DNA of 64,000 bases from Nitrospirota bacterium (GTDB lineage Bacteria; Nitrospirota; Nitrospiria; Nitrospirales; Nitrospiraceae): assembly GCA_026387665.1 (NCBI GenBank), contig JAPLLG010000008.1, positions 186,001-250,000 on the forward strand. The letters run 5' to 3'. Below the pieces are notes generated by a model, which worked only from the letters and a program-made list of their open reading frames with translations, searched no databases and was not told the origin of the DNA. The position numbers and the translations under genes were made by a program. Positions within the stretch are counted from its first letter, which is position 1. The number at the start of each line of letters is the position of its first letter. Below, in pieces: positions 42,148-50,811 of this stretch.

Positions 42148-43430
42148 AAACCCTTCTTAAGATTCTGCTCGGTTCTGCTCTAGTCGGTCTGCTCGTCTAT
42201 CTCTATTACACCGAGGTCAAGCCGGTCGTGATTTTCGGGTTGCGGTCCGATTATGCCCATGCGATCCCGTTTCAAAAGATCCCGGAGGGGCTGACGAGCT
42301 TGAAGGCCGAATCCTGCGGCCAATGCCACCGTGAGATTTACGACGAGTGGAAGACGAGCATCCATGCCCATGCCTATGAAGACCCGTTCTTTCAGGCCTA
42401 TTGGAAGAAGGATAAGAACATTTGGGTCTGTTTGAACTGCCACACCCCGCTGGAAAACCAGCAGCCGACGTTGGTGAAGGAGATTCCGCGAGGGCGCGTC
42501 GAAAAGGCGGTGCAAGAGCCCAATCCCCATTACGACCCCGAGTATCAAAAAGAGTCGGTGACTTGCGCGGCCTGCCATGTGCGGGACGGAGTCGTCTATG
42601 GACCGTTCGAAGATTCCGCCGCGCCGCATCCGACCAAGTTCGATCCGAGTTTTCGCACCGCGCAGGTCTGCCAGCGTTGCCATAACGTGGTGTCCGGTCC
42701 GGCCCAGTTCTATAATGTGGGGCCCTGCGGGACCTACTCGGAGTATGAAGGCAAGTTCTTCATGCAGGAGCGGGGCTTCATTTGCCAGAGTTGTCACATG
42801 CCTGAAATCGACCGGCCGGTGGCGACGAATAGTCCGATCCGGCGGGGACGGCAGCATCTCTGGCGCGGCGGGCACGACCCGGATATGGTGAAACGGGCGG
42901 TGGGGGTGCAGGTCAAGGCCGATATCGTCTCCCCCAAGCCTGGCGATCGAGTGAGTTTTACCCTCACGGTCATCAATGCGGGAGCCGGCCATAAGATTCC
43001 GACGGGCGATCCGGACCGGTTTTTCACGGTGGAGTTTTCCGTAGAGGACCGGGACGGGCATGTGCTGGATCAGCAGACCTCCACGATGGGCCGCTGGATC
43101 ATGTGGCAGCCGGCTATCGTCGAGTTGTATGATAACCGCCTCTTGCCCCTGGCCAGCCGGGAGTACCAGTTTACGTACCAGCTCCCGGCTCAGGCAGAGG
43201 GCTTGAAAGTCAAGGCGCGGGTGCAGTACCACATCCTGACCGACAAGCAGCATGAGATGTTGCAGACTCAGTATGGGTTGACGGGAAACGATCCCTACCG
43301 ATTCGTCGTGTACGAGCGGGAGTTCCCGCTGTCCGGCGATCTTGCGGCGGCGTTAAGTGAGAACGAGCGGTCAGCGGCCCTGAGCCGCCAGCCAGAGGGG
43401 ACAAGTTGTAAGGCCGGAGCTGCGGGCTGA
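42144..43430 (+). CDS. Membrane-anchored pentaheme c-type cytochrome, copy 3
   Basis: A 428-residue protein with an N-terminal helix (LLKILLGSALVGLLVYLYYT) and five heme sites: CGQCH, CLNCH, CAACH, CQRCH and CQSCH. It ends with a beta domain opening with SFTLTVINAGAGHKIPTGDP, the same plan as the cytochromes at 24.6 and 25.9 kb but more diverged. Coupling with a deacetylase by ATGA overlap is odd. It is likely a periplasmic electron-transfer protein anchored in the inner membrane. Confidence 0.85.
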   Translation: MKTLLKILLGSALVGLLVYLYYTEVKPVVIFGLRSDYAHAIPFQKIPEGLTSLKAESCGQCHREIYDEWKTSIHAHAYEDPFFQAYWKKDKNIWVCLNCHTPLENQQPTLVKEIPRGRVEKAVQEPNPHYDPEYQKESVTCAACHVRDGVVYGPFEDSAAPHPTKFDPSFRTAQVCQRCHNVVSGPAQFYNVGPCGTYSEYEGKFFMQERGFICQSCHMPEIDRPVATNSPIRRGRQHLWRGGHDPDMVKRAVGVQVKADIVSPKPGDRVSFTLTVINAGAGHKIPTGDPDRFFTVEFSVEDRDGHVLDQQTSTMGRWIMWQPAIVELYDNRLLPLASREYQFTYQLPAQAEGLKVKARVQYHILTDKQHEMLQTQYGLTGNDPYRFVVYEREFPLSGDLAAALSENERSAALSRQPEGTSCKAGAAG

Positions 43431-43461
43431 TCGCTGACAGCTCAAACCACAAAGGAACGAC

Positions 43462-44340
43462 ATGACACACCCGTTGCTGATCGATACCGAAACCCTTCAA
43501 CAGAACTTGGGCCAGTCCGGCCTGGTGATTCTCGACGTGCGGGGGCGGGCCGCCTACGAATTCGGCGGCCATATTCCCGGCGCGGTGCATTCGACCTGGC
43601 ACGAGTACAGCGACCCCAAGGCCGTGCCGAAGGGTCTGCTCGATCCCGATCGCGCCAGGCTGGAACAGAAGATCCGCGCCTTGGGCATCAGTCAGGACAG
43701 CGACGTGGTGATCTATTCGAATCCCTTCGACAACTGGGGCGACGAAGGCCGCATGTTCTGGATGTTGGAATATTTCGGCCATACGAAGCTGCGGATTCTC
43801 GACGGAGGGTGGGTCAAGTGGGTGCAGGAAAAGCGGCCGTTCGAACATGGTTGTGTGACGCCCAAGCCTGGGACCTTCATCGTCAAGCCGGTGACGGCCG
43901 TGATCGCGGGCAAAGAGGAGTTGAAGCAGCTCGTGAAGCAGCCGCATCCCGGCACCGTGATTTTGGATGCGCGCAGCCTCGAAGAATATCTCGGGAAAGA
44001 GGTCTCGGGCATTCCGCGGCCTGGCCATATCCCCACCGCGATCCATCTGGCCTGGACGGGATTTCTTCAGCCGAACGCCACGCTGAAAGATCTGGAAACG
44101 ATTACGGAGAGTTTGGCCGATAAGGGGCTCACGCAGGACCAAGAGGTCATCTGTTATTGCACGGGCGGCGTCCGCTCAGCCTGGCTCTATTTCGTCCTCA
44201 AGCTGGCCGGCTACCGGAAGGTCCGCAACTACCCTGGATCCTGGTGGGAGTGGAGCCGTGACTTCGCTTGTCCGGTGGAAAAAGACGCCAAGGGACTACA
44301 ACATATCCTGAACGTCGATCCACAAGTGCGGCCTTCTTGA
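43462..44340 (+). CDS. Two-domain rhodanese (thiosulfate/3-mercaptopyruvate sulfurtransferase)
   Basis: A 292-residue sulfurtransferase. The inactive N-terminal domain has VILDVRGRAAYEFGGHIPGA; the C-terminal domain has VILDARSLEEYLG and the active cysteine in EVICYCTGGVRSAW. The CTGGVR loop fits neither the thiosulfate (CRxGKT) nor the mercaptopyruvate (CGSGVT) consensus exactly, so substrate is unclear. No signal peptide. It is separated from the cytochrome by 31 bases. Confidence 0.88.
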   Translation: MTHPLLIDTETLQQNLGQSGLVILDVRGRAAYEFGGHIPGAVHSTWHEYSDPKAVPKGLLDPDRARLEQKIRALGISQDSDVVIYSNPFDNWGDEGRMFWMLEYFGHTKLRILDGGWVKWVQEKRPFEHGCVTPKPGTFIVKPVTAVIAGKEELKQLVKQPHPGTVILDARSLEEYLGKEVSGIPRPGHIPTAIHLAWTGFLQPNATLKDLETITESLADKGLTQDQEVICYCTGGVRSAWLYFVLKLAGYRKVRNYPGSWWEWSRDFACPVEKDAKGLQHILNVDPQVRPS

Positions 44341-44365
44341 CAGTCAAAAAACGGCTGTGTAAGGT
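44337..44365 (+). promoter_or_regulatory. Possible promoter of the smbP-like gene
   Basis: TTGACA (44337-44342), 17 bases and TAAGGT (44360-44365) with TGTG before it. The -35 box is perfect, the -10 poor. It would give a leader of about 60 bases before the strong GAGGAGG site of the next gene. Confidence 0.4.
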
Positions 44366-44432
44366 GAACGAGCCGATGATTATGCAACGGTTTATGTCAG
44401 TCGAATAAAGCTTAACCCTTGAGGAGGAACCC

Positions 44433-44780
44433 ATGAAAATCAGAATCCATCGCGGAGCACTGGTCGTGGCGGCGGTGGCCGCACTTGTTGGTTTCCCGCT
44501 ATTCACTGGGCTCGCTCTTGCCGAGAACAAGCATGTGAGTGAAGCGGTGGAACATGCCAAGGAAGCCGTGGCGCATGGCAAGCAGGGGCATGCCGATGCC
44601 CTGGTGCAGCATGCCGAGGGAGCGCTTAAGCATGCCGAGGCGGCAGGCCTGAAGAATCCGCATCTGGACGAAGGCATCAAGCATCTCAAAGAAGCCGTGT
44701 CCCATGGCAAGGCCGGTCACGTCGATGTGGCCACCCAACATGCGGAAGGGGCAGTCACCCATTTGTCAGAAGTGAAGTAA
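44433..44780 (+). CDS. smbP: SmbP-like periplasmic small metal-binding protein
   Basis: A 115-residue exported protein. The signal is [20 protein letters not shown] with cleavage near LAE. The mature part is a helical bundle of His-spaced repeats: [59 protein letters not shown] and [17 protein letters not shown]. The same pattern defines SmbP of the ammonia oxidiser Nitrosomonas europaea, a copper-binding protein. Here it would buffer copper in the periplasm of a copper-demanding nitrifier. A GAGGAGG site precedes the ATG. Confidence 0.88.
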   Translation: MKIRIHRGALVVAAVAALVGFPLFTGLALAENKHVSEAVEHAKEAVAHGKQGHADALVQHAEGALKHAEAAGLKNPHLDEGIKHLKEAVSHGKAGHVDVATQHAEGAVTHLSEVK

Positions 44781-44804
44781 GCCGTTCAGTCAGAGTTTTT
44801 TCTG

Positions 44805-44832
44805 GAACGGGCAGGGGCGACCCTGCCCGTTC
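44805..44832 (+). terminator. Hairpin terminator after the smbP-like gene
   Basis: A perfect 12-bp stem (GAACGGGCAGGG with CCCTGCCCGTTC) around a GCGA loop, 24 bases after the stop. The T tract behind it is short (TGCTTT), so termination may be partial. Confidence 0.65.
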
Positions 44833-44847
44833 TGCTTTAGGAACAGG

Positions 44848-45642
44848 ATGGTCATGCGAGTCGGGTATTTTCAATTCGCGCCACAGTTCGGTGAGGTCTC
44901 GCGCAATCTCGATACGATTGTGCACATGCTCGACCACGCGGATGCCGACTTGATCGTTTTGCCAGAGCTGTGCGCCTCCGGGTATCAGTTCACATCGCAG
45001 CAGGAAGTGCTCGCTCTGTCGGAGTCGGTGCCGGATGGACCGACGACGCAACGGCTGATCGATCTGGCGAAGCGTCGCAAGATGGTGATTGTCGCCGGTC
45101 TTCCTGAGCGGGCCGGATCTGTCTGCTATAACTCCGCCGTGGTCGTCGGCCCATCCGGGTTCATCGGCTGCTATCGCAAGACCCATCTGTTTTTCGAAGA
45201 AACGCTGTTCTTTACGCCGGGCGATACGGGGTTTCAGGTCTGGGATATCGGACCGGCCAAGATCGGCGTGATGATCTGTTTTGATTGGTATTACCCGGAA
45301 GCCGCTCGCACCTTGGCGCTCAAGGGGGCGGAGATCATCTGTCATCCCTCGAACTTGGTGCTGCCGGATTGCCCCGACTCCATGCCGGTTCGGTGCCGTG
45401 AGAATCGCGTCTTCGCGATTACGAGTAACCGCACGGGCAGCGAAGCACGAGGCGGCAAAGACCGGCTGACCTTTATCGGGAACAGCGAGGTTGTCGCTTC
45501 GAAGGGGGCGATTCTGCATCGTGCGCCGCGCGACCAGGACGAACTGTACATGGTTGAGATCGACCCTGCCGACGCGCGGAACAAAGCCCTCACGCCTTAC
45601 AACGACCTCCTCCGTGATCGCCGCGAATCCCTCTACCGCTAG
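44848..45642 (+). CDS. Carbon-nitrogen hydrolase (nitrilase superfamily amidase)
   Basis: A 264-residue enzyme with the Glu-Lys-Cys triad: Glu40 in LIVLPELCASGYQF, Lys in GCYRKTHLFFEE and Cys in IGVMICFDWYYPEAART. RCRENRVFAITSNRTGSE is the usual fourth conserved segment. The family hydrolyses amides, N-carbamoyl compounds or nitriles; the substrate is not deducible. The ATG at 44848 is followed by a second at 44854. The TAG stop anchors a truncated family A element. Confidence 0.9.
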   Translation: MVMRVGYFQFAPQFGEVSRNLDTIVHMLDHADADLIVLPELCASGYQFTSQQEVLALSESVPDGPTTQRLIDLAKRRKMVIVAGLPERAGSVCYNSAVVVGPSGFIGCYRKTHLFFEETLFFTPGDTGFQVWDIGPAKIGVMICFDWYYPEAARTLALKGAEIICHPSNLVLPDCPDSMPVRCRENRVFAITSNRTGSEARGGKDRLTFIGNSEVVASKGAILHRAPRDQDELYMVEIDPADARNKALTPYNDLLRDRRESLYR

Positions 45643-45669
45643 CAGGATGCTGAAACAGGCCGCTGGCTA
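45640..45669 (+). repeat. Truncated family A element (left end only)
   Basis: It starts at the amidase TAG and reads GCAGGATGCTGAAACAGGCC before diverging into short GATGA/GAGCGATGA-like repeats. No matching right end is found before the next gene. Confidence 0.7.
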
Positions 45670-45802
45670 GAAAGCGATGAACGGTGAGCGATGAGCTATG
45701 AACCGGGAGACGATTGTCCCTTCAGCGTTCCGCGTTCATCGTTTTGGGCTCGGTTTTCCGTGCCGCTTGCACCCCACAGGTTCGCACGGTAGGATTACAG
45801 CT

Positions 45803-46363
45803 ATGAAAGCTCCACTCGGAAAAGGCATCTTCCTCATTGCAGCGCCGTCCTTGCGCGATCCGAATTTTCGGCAGACCGTGGTGTTGCTGTGCGAGCACGG
45901 GGCTGAGGGCGCGCTGGGCGTCGTGGTCAATCGCCCGACGGCCATGTCGGTCTCGGAGGCCTTGCCGCAAGTGCCGATTCTCGAAGGCCAGCGGCACGTG
46001 CTGTTTTCCGGAGGGCCGGTGCAGACGAATCAGGTCATGATGCTTTATCGCTTGGATCAACTGCCTGAGAATTCCCATCATGTCTTCGATGGGATTTGTC
46101 TCGGAGGGGATGCAGAACTGGTCGATCGTATTTTAACTGCCAGTGAAGGGCGCGATGCGTTCCGTGCCTATCTCGGCTATTCCGGCTGGGGGCCAGGGCA
46201 GTTGGAGTCTGAAATGAAGACCGGATCCTGGTTCACCATCCCGGCAGATTCCGATGTTGTCTTCGACAAGGATCCCACTCGTGTCTGGCCCGACATCGTG
46301 AGTGCCCTCGGTGACGACTATCGCCTGTATGCGGACATGCCGTTCGACCCCTCCCTAAATTAG
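45803..46363 (+). CDS. YqgE/AlgH family (UPF0301) protein
   Basis: A 186-residue protein, the normal family length when the ATG at 45803 is used rather than one at 45698. GKGIFLIAAPSLRDPNFRQT, GALGVVVNRPTAMSVSEALP, LFSGGPVQTNQVMML and YLGYSGWGPGQLESEMKTGS are family hallmarks. The molecular role is unsettled. AlgH was linked to alginate regulation in pseudomonads. The TAG stop anchors a family A element. Confidence 0.92.
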   Translation: MKAPLGKGIFLIAAPSLRDPNFRQTVVLLCEHGAEGALGVVVNRPTAMSVSEALPQVPILEGQRHVLFSGGPVQTNQVMMLYRLDQLPENSHHVFDGICLGGDAELVDRILTASEGRDAFRAYLGYSGWGPGQLESEMKTGSWFTIPADSDVVFDKDPTRVWPDIVSALGDDYRLYADMPFDPSLN

Positions 46364-46470
46364 CAGGATGCTGAAAAAGCCCGCCAGCTTCGTTCTCGGA
46401 ACCCGTGAAACGTGAAACGAGGGTCAGCTCGGAGCTGCGGTTTTGCTGACGGTATTTTTGAGCATCCTGC
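46361..46470 (+). repeat. Family A element with altered interior, anchored at the yqgE TAG
   Basis: Ends are canonical (GCAGGATGCTGAAAAAGCCC and ATTTTTGAGCATCCTGC), but the middle is replaced by GTGAAACGTGAAAC and a small hairpin CAGCTCGGAGCTG. The interior thus looks exchangeable while the ends are conserved. Confidence 0.8.
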
Positions 46471-46640
46471 GGGGGGCGCCGTCCAGGAGCTGTTCGCGGT
46501 GTGGATTCAGTGAATGCCCACCAGGTTTCAATAGCCTGTTAGTCTCGCGGCTATTCTTCCTCCCTCAGTTCCATTGCAGCCTGTTTGTGCCGGTGGTACC
46601 CTGCCTCCTCGTGCGGTTTGCCTCTTTGGAGCGGCGTTGT

Positions 46641-47867
46641 ATGGGGAGACGGATTGGCTGTTGTGTCGGACTAGCCCTCCTTGCCTATGCCTGTTCCGGC
46701 TGCGGCGTGCTCTATACAGCGGTGAAATCTGAATCCAAACTGGATCGGCTGGCTGTGCCGATGACGAAGGCCGAGGTGATTGACCAGATCGGCCGTCCGG
46801 ATCGTGTCTTGCGCGACGATGGCCGCCTCCTGGTCTGGGAATATTCCCTCACGGCCCGTAAACAGTGGCTCTATGAGTTGGCGCTCTGCCCTGTGTCCGT
46901 CTGGATCGGCGGCTGCATTTTCTACCCCTTCACCAACGTCGCAACAGAACATCAACGCGAATATCCCTACCACGTCGTGCTGGTGAACGATGAGCTTTGT
47001 GCCTGGGGTGCGCCATCAGCCATTCTGCAACGGCGCCGCGCCTGTGCCTCGTCCGGCATTGCCGCGCTAGGATCCGGCGGGATGCTTGGACGGCCTGAGC
47101 CGGTCGTCACCGGCGTCGGCCCGATCAATCGGGACACGATCGATCGCTATCGGACGATGGCCGTGCTGCCTTTCGTCGATGCGGCAGCAGCCCAAGGATC
47201 CGGCTCTCGTGTCGCCGGGATCGTGACGACCTTGCTGTTGGACTTGGACGTCAATATGGTCGAGCGAGCCAAGCTCGACGACCTGCTCAAGGAACAGGTC
47301 ATTCAACTGAAACATGCCGACGATGCTGCGGTCCTGAAAGTCGGGAAGCTCGTCGGCGCGCAGGCCATTGTCGTAGGCGAAGTGCAACAATGGGAGCGCA
47401 CAGAGGGAGATCAGGTCAGCCGTGTGTCGTTGGCGCTACGGATGATCGATGTCGAGAGCGGCTTGGTGTTATTCAACGGGGACGGGCAGGGCTCGGATGC
47501 CACGGCGGATGATCCGGAGGGTTTGGCCCGCGTCATCGCGCACCGGATTCTCGCGCGGTTCGGTTCACAGACCGGGCTGCTCGGGTCCGGACGGATCGGC
47601 GTGAACTGGGAGCTGCAAGAGTTAGCCGGCGCTCGCTACTACCTCGTGAAGGAACTGCGCGGCGGCCTGCCTGCTGACAAGGCAGGTCTCAAGGTCGGGG
47701 ATCGAGTCGTGGCCTGTAACGGGGTCGGCCTGGCGACAGTTCAATCAGAACGAGCGGCCAAGCGGCTCTGTCAGGTCGAAGTAGGTCAGATCTTGAAACT
47801 CGATATCCGGCGAGGTGGTTCTCCGTTGGAACTCAGCATCATAGCCGAATCGAGACCGGGGCTCTGA
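46641..47867 (+). CDS. Lipoprotein with SmpA-like, CsgG-like and PDZ regions
   Basis: A 408-residue protein. The ATG at 46641 gives a short signal (GCCVGLALLAYACSGCG) with a plausible lipidation cysteine; longer starts are not credible. The first region resembles SmpA/OmlA (MTKAEVIDQIGRPDRVLRDD then LLVWEYSL). The second, from about 160, resembles CsgG/GNA1162-type outer-membrane proteins (RTMAVLPFVDAAAAQGSGSR, LVGAQAIVVGEVQQWER, SLALRMIDVESGLVLFNGDG). The last 80 residues form a PDZ-like domain (LRGGLPADKAGLKVGDRVVA). I know of no named family with this combination. It is probably anchored in the outer membrane. It ends 4 nt before the regulator. Confidence 0.78.
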   Translation: MGRRIGCCVGLALLAYACSGCGVLYTAVKSESKLDRLAVPMTKAEVIDQIGRPDRVLRDDGRLLVWEYSLTARKQWLYELALCPVSVWIGGCIFYPFTNVATEHQREYPYHVVLVNDELCAWGAPSAILQRRRACASSGIAALGSGGMLGRPEPVVTGVGPINRDTIDRYRTMAVLPFVDAAAAQGSGSRVAGIVTTLLLDLDVNMVERAKLDDLLKEQVIQLKHADDAAVLKVGKLVGAQAIVVGEVQQWERTEGDQVSRVSLALRMIDVESGLVLFNGDGQGSDATADDPEGLARVIAHRILARFGSQTGLLGSGRIGVNWELQELAGARYYLVKELRGGLPADKAGLKVGDRVVACNGVGLATVQSERAAKRLCQVEVGQILKLDIRRGGSPLELSIIAESRPGL

Positions 47868-47871
47868 ACCG

Positions 47872-48894
47872 ATGGATAAGACGCGCAACCTAAGAGGGCG
47901 GAAGCGAGGGGCCTATACGCAGGCCGATCGCCTCGTCCGTATGATGCGGACTTTGGCCAGTCGAGCTGTGACGATCAATGGGCTGGCCGGCGAATTCGGG
48001 ATTACCCGACGGCAGGTGTATCGTGATCTGGCGGAGATTGAAAAAGAAGGTCACCCCATCGAACGGTCTGAGGGATCGGGCGAGAAGATGTGGCAATTGC
48101 CTCTCGGCTACAAAGGTCTTCCGCAGATTGCCATCACTCAGTATGAACTCATGTCGCTGCATCTGGCGAAGAATCATCTGGCCTATTTGAATGGCACGCC
48201 GTTCGTCGATGACCTCGAAAGCGTGATTGCGAAAGTCGAGGCTGGGCTTCCCGCCAAGACTGCGAATCATCTGGAGCGAATCAGCCGTGTGTTTGCCCCC
48301 GTACAAGGACCGAAACGGTCCTATGCGAAGCAGAAGAAGATTTTGACCGATCTCAGGAGGGCGCTGCTCCTGCAACGCACCGTGATTCTGGACCATCAAA
48401 GGCCGGATTATGAGGAGTCGACTCCGCATTGTGTCGACCCCTATGTGTTGGTGCTTTACCAGTATGGCCTCTATGTGGTGGGCTACTCGCATCGCGCCAA
48501 GGCGCCGCGCATGTTTGCCGTTGAGCGCATCCATCGAGTCCAACTTACGGAGGATAGTTTTAATATGCCTTCTGATCCTTTGCGGGAGGCCTTGCCTCGT
48601 AACTCTTTCGGTTTGATCGACGAGCCCCCCAAGGCCGTGCGTATCCGGTTCAGTCCGAATGTGGCCTACCTGCTCAAAGAGCGTCAGTGGCATCCAACCC
48701 AATCGCTCACACAGCATAAAGACAAGTCCGTCACCGTTACCTTCGAGGCGGGTGGGCTGGACGAAATCACCTCGTGGGTCCTTTCCTGGGGCGCCGATGC
48801 CAAAGTGCTGAGTCCGCCAGAGTTAGTCCAGTCTGTTCGTGCTCATCTCACCGCAGCCAGCAAGCAATACTCGACAAATAAATTGAAGGCGTGA
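47872..48894 (+). CDS. HTH/WYL-domain transcriptional regulator
   Basis: A 340-residue regulator. The N-terminal winged helix has LASRAVTINGLAGEFGITRR, QVYRDLAEIEKEGHPIE; the WYL domain has DPYVLVLYQYGLYVVGYSHR then RMFAVERIHRVQLTEDSF, in which the WYL triplet is degenerate, and the C-terminal WCX extension follows (VTFEAGGLDEITSWVLSWGA). Such proteins bind DNA and sense nucleic-acid or nucleotide ligands, and often regulate DNA repair or defence genes. The next gene, a primase-like protein, follows after 57 bases and could be a target. Confidence 0.88.
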   Translation: MDKTRNLRGRKRGAYTQADRLVRMMRTLASRAVTINGLAGEFGITRRQVYRDLAEIEKEGHPIERSEGSGEKMWQLPLGYKGLPQIAITQYELMSLHLAKNHLAYLNGTPFVDDLESVIAKVEAGLPAKTANHLERISRVFAPVQGPKRSYAKQKKILTDLRRALLLQRTVILDHQRPDYEESTPHCVDPYVLVLYQYGLYVVGYSHRAKAPRMFAVERIHRVQLTEDSFNMPSDPLREALPRNSFGLIDEPPKAVRIRFSPNVAYLLKERQWHPTQSLTQHKDKSVTVTFEAGGLDEITSWVLSWGADAKVLSPPELVQSVRAHLTAASKQYSTNKLKA

Positions 48895-48951
48895 CGTAGT
48901 CTGTCACAGGCCGGTGCTAGCTTCCTTGCATATCTACAAAGGAGGCTCGCT

Positions 48952-50238
48952 ATGCTCAATAGACGTGCATTCATTCAGACTGCGGCGGCCGTAGGACTCA
49001 GCAGCCTCGTTCCTCTGCTCTCGCAATCCAGCGTCTCAGCCAGTGATGAAAGGTTCGTTGCTCCTGGTAGGCAGGCAGGCGGAATAGTGAGCGGCAGCGC
49101 GGGGAGTCTTGTGGCCGTTGAGCAATGGGAAAATCTCCTGGACGATTTGGATTGCATCGAGCTGGCAGCTCGTTATACCTGGCTGACAAGCATCGCCGGA
49201 AAAATGGCACGCACCGGTGGAGAAGCGTTAAGCTTCTATGCCCATTGTCCCTTCTGTTCCTCAAACGACAGCCTCTATCTGAGAGAGGGTTCGTATCATT
49301 GCTGTGACTGTCAGTCGCATGGCTCAGCGATTGACTTCTTTATGAACGTAGAGAAGTGCTCCTGTTCTACGGCAATCGCCGGTCTTCAATCATTGCTGAA
49401 TGCCGGTGATCTACAGGGGCGTCGGCTTGAACAGCAGCAGCGTTGGGAAATCATGGCCGAGGCTAGACGGTTCTATCAGGAGGTGCTCTGGCACCGTGCG
49501 GAGGGAGCTAGGGCCAAGAGATGGTTGAGCGAACAGGGGATTGGAACGGGCACGGTCGAACGCTTTGGGCTTGGCTATGCTCCTCTGGAGTCGGATGAGT
49601 TGTTGCAGAATCATCTGCTCGGCCAGGGATATAGCCTTGGCGCCATGGAGGCCTCCGGAGTGATCTTCCGGAACGCCAAGGACCGGATGAAAGATTCGTG
49701 CAAGGGCATGATTATTCCAATTGGTGATCATGAGGGAAACTTATGTGGATTTTGCACGAACAGAAATATGGTCGATGCAGATCCCTCAGTCGCAGACCAT
49801 TGGGTGCAAAGTACCTCTTCCTTTTCGGAACGACGCTTGAGGCGGTTGATCGTGCCTGCGCCGATGTGGCCTCAGGATTTGAATAAGTTTGAGGAGGTCG
49901 TCATCACGAGAACCGCGTGGGAAGTTGTGTTGTTGCACAGCGTAGGGATAGAGAATGCCGTCTATATTGTTGAGGACTGGCACCGGCCGAATCCCCATGC
50001 CATGAGAACGGTCTGTGCGCTTGCCAAGACTCTTATCTATCCTTGCCGCGCAGAAGGCGATACGAGCCGAGAGATTGAAGCGATCATGGAGCAAGTGGGA
50101 TCCGACTATCCGCGAGCAAAACTCTTGGTCCTGCCGGAGGGAAGGTGGCTGTTGGAATTGCTACAGCGGCAAGGCCTCGAAGCCGTACGGACCGCAATGG
50201 GGTCGGCAGTTCCCTTGAGTAAGATGCTGGCTTCTTGA
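48952..50238 (+). CDS. DnaG-like primase homologue with a Tat-type N-terminal signal
   Basis: A 428-residue protein. Residues 1-32 look like a twin-arginine signal: LNRRAFIQTAAAVGLSSLVP, then SASD as cleavage region. The ATG follows a near-perfect AAAGGAGG. From residue 57 the sequence follows DnaG: a CHC2-type zinc finger (HCPFCSSNDSLYL, YHCCDCQSHGSAIDFFM) and the core (VERFGLGYAPLESDELLQNH, GMIIPIGDHEGNLCGFCTNR). The Toprim segment is degenerate: VVITRTAWEVVLLHSVGIEN lacks the EG motif. A weaker GTG start at 49111, after GGGGAG, would drop the signal. Real export of a primase-like protein would be without precedent known to me; an inactive DNA-binding role is possible. Confidence 0.75.
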   Translation: MLNRRAFIQTAAAVGLSSLVPLLSQSSVSASDERFVAPGRQAGGIVSGSAGSLVAVEQWENLLDDLDCIELAARYTWLTSIAGKMARTGGEALSFYAHCPFCSSNDSLYLREGSYHCCDCQSHGSAIDFFMNVEKCSCSTAIAGLQSLLNAGDLQGRRLEQQQRWEIMAEARRFYQEVLWHRAEGARAKRWLSEQGIGTGTVERFGLGYAPLESDELLQNHLLGQGYSLGAMEASGVIFRNAKDRMKDSCKGMIIPIGDHEGNLCGFCTNRNMVDADPSVADHWVQSTSSFSERRLRRLIVPAPMWPQDLNKFEEVVITRTAWEVVLLHSVGIENAVYIVEDWHRPNPHAMRTVCALAKTLIYPCRAEGDTSREIEAIMEQVGSDYPRAKLLVLPEGRWLLELLQRQGLEAVRTAMGSAVPLSKMLAS

Positions 50239-50514
50239 TCGGTGAAACGAGGGTAGCGTGCCAAAATGGAATGGGTCTTGAGTCTGATTCCTCAGCTCGT
50301 CAGTGCAGCGGATGATCTCAGCCAAGCGACCATGGACAGGCCGCTCACAGCGGTCATACAGGAGCACATTGTCTGTAGGAAAACTTCGGACATCACGAAG
50401 ATGAGTTTCTGGAGGCGATGCGGATCGAAAATCCGGCACGACGAAGCCATGCGCTGGAATCTCTGAGAGTGCAAGTGTTGGATAGGTGTGGCGTGCGATT
50501 CTAGGAGGAGGAGT

Positions 50515-50775
50515 ATGGCAACCAAATGCAAGTTTTGTAACTCTACGTCGTTCGGTTCCGGCTGTTCCACGAGCCCTCATAAACGACACGAGCACAGTGG
50601 AATGGATGAAAAACATTGCGTGTTTTGCAACTTAACGTCCTATGGCCGAGGCTGCGCCAACGGCCTCTCGAATGTTCACCGTCATGGCAGCGGTACGAAC
50701 AAGTGCGTATACTGCGGCTTGACCGCCATGGGCAGTGGGTGCCCCAATAGTCCGCATAAGAATCATGAACGATGA
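50515..50775 (+). CDS. Triple zinc-knuckle repeat protein
   Basis: An 86-residue protein behind AGGAGGAG. It consists of three near-identical repeats of 26-30 residues: KCKFCNSTSFGSGCSTSPHK, HCVFCNLTSYGRGCANGLSN and KCVYCGLTAMGSGCPNSPHK, each followed by an HxH or NHE group. The pattern CxxC-N9-C-N5-7-H could bind one zinc ion per repeat. No family is recognised. It precedes the UDG-like gene by 36 nt and may be cotranscribed. Zinc knuckles suggest nucleic-acid binding. Confidence 0.7.
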   Translation: MATKCKFCNSTSFGSGCSTSPHKRHEHSGMDEKHCVFCNLTSYGRGCANGLSNVHRHGSGTNKCVYCGLTAMGSGCPNSPHKNHER

Positions 50776-50811
50776 GTATATTTGAAGAAACGGATAAGCT
50801 GATCAAGAAAT

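Noticed and set aside
50266-50466. 66-residue open frame after the primase-like gene
   Set aside because: It has no ribosome site, no recognisable motif and lies in a short spacer. A small real gene cannot be fully excluded.
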